Assembly (NCBI RefSeq): GCF_012396615.1 | Contig: NZ_JAAXPV010000005.1 | Span: 1 to 64,000, forward strand | Reading direction: 5' to 3' | Origin: Rothia terrae | GTDB lineage: Bacteria; Actinomycetota; Actinomycetes; Actinomycetales; Micrococcaceae | Length of the DNA stretch: 64,000 nucleotides | In this document: positions 63,803 through 64,000 of the stretch, piece by piece | Layout: the number at the start of each line of letters is the position of its first letter | Numbering within the stretch: the stretch's first letter is position 1 | Notes under the pieces: generated by a model | The model's input: the letters and a program-made list of their open reading frames with translations, nothing else | Database searches by the model: none | What the model was told of the DNA's origin: nothing | Position numbers and translations under genes: made by a program

Positions 63803-64000
63803 ATGCTCAATCGTGAACCTTACGCAGACCTGCCCGAACTGCCCACCTTCACCCTGACTTCAGAGGACATTAAAGACGGCGACCAGGCACCCGACTGGAT
63901 GCTCTCCAAGGCAATGGGCATTGAGAAGGGCGAAGACACCAACCCGCAGCTATCGTGGAGCGGATTCCCCGAAGAAACCAAGTCGTTCGTCATTACCTGC
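63803..64000 (+). CDS. YbhB/YbcL-type phosphatidylethanolamine-binding protein, N-terminal part
   Basis: The first 66 residues from ATG at 63803, behind AAGGAGG. FTLTSEDIKDGDQAPDWMLS and NPQLSWSGFPEETKSFVIT match the start of bacterial PEBP/Raf-kinase-inhibitor-like proteins (PxLxW-x-G-x-P motif). The gene runs off the window; the ligand-pocket His-containing motif would follow shortly. Confidence 0.88.
   Translation, partial: MLNREPYADLPELPTFTLTSEDIKDGDQAPDWMLSKAMGIEKGEDTNPQLSWSGFPEETKSFVITC

Overview
The window looks like chromosomal DNA of a mid-GC Gram-positive actinobacterium, most probably a Rothia-like member of the Micrococcaceae. This is inferred from protein character: a long actinobacterial-type GAPDH, a mycobacterial-type GH15 hydrolase, LGFP-repeat cell-wall proteins, a FprA-type ferredoxin reductase, and common GTG/TTG starts behind strong Shine-Dalgarno sequences. 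I see no prophage, CRISPR array, rRNA or replication origin. The only clear transposable element is the right end of an IS3-family insertion sequence at the left edge, which cuts an Asp23-like gene. Layout, left to right: the IS end and interrupted asp23; a copper locus (csoR-copZ-copA) with a CsoR operator; a GH15 hydrolase, an acidic lipoprotein and a divergent LysE/LysR pair; a sodium/bile-acid-type transporter and an orphan sugar-ABC ATPase; a lactose/galactose locus in which lacZ-lacS diverge from deoR-galT-galK; a higBA-type toxin-antitoxin pair with a frameshifted toxin; an ABC-F ATPase and an M48 peptidase; ackA and pta, separated by a highly folded intergenic sequence; a decayed MFS transporter; a MazEF-type module bracketed by two near-identical hairpins; several housekeeping enzymes and an NCS2 purine permease. 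From 35.8 to 40.5 kb lies an AT-richer three-gene exopolysaccharide locus (PelG-like exporter, PelF-like glycosyltransferase, putative glycoside hydrolase). After it come a broken LGFP/transpeptidase-like lipoprotein, fprA, a methyltransferase, a candidate type I toxin-antitoxin locus (38-aa membrane peptide plus antisense RNA), the KtrBA potassium system, a lactone-oxidase-type flavoenzyme, an LGFP protein and a universal stress protein. The last part holds tRNA-Glu/Asp/Phe, xthA, two crotonase-fold genes each followed by a hairpin with a conserved loop, an fdhD-fdhF pair, GAPDH, a PfkB kinase and a truncated PEBP gene. Working together: lacS imports lactose, lacZ splits it, galK and galT feed galactose to UDP-sugars, and ackA-pta and GAPDH serve overflow metabolism and glycolysis. 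csoR-copZ-copA handle copper efflux. DUF6457, FdhD and the FdhF/YdeP-like protein form a molybdenum-enzyme unit. A striking property of the intergenic DNA is long, nearly perfect palindromes. Three sequence families recur (A three times, B twice, C four times) and others occur once, mostly between convergent genes. A 7-mer, AGGACGC, is strongly over-represented but seems absent from the lac and Pel-like segments. Several genes are broken by in-frame stops or by single-base losses in short homopolymers; the latter could be real decay or assembly error.
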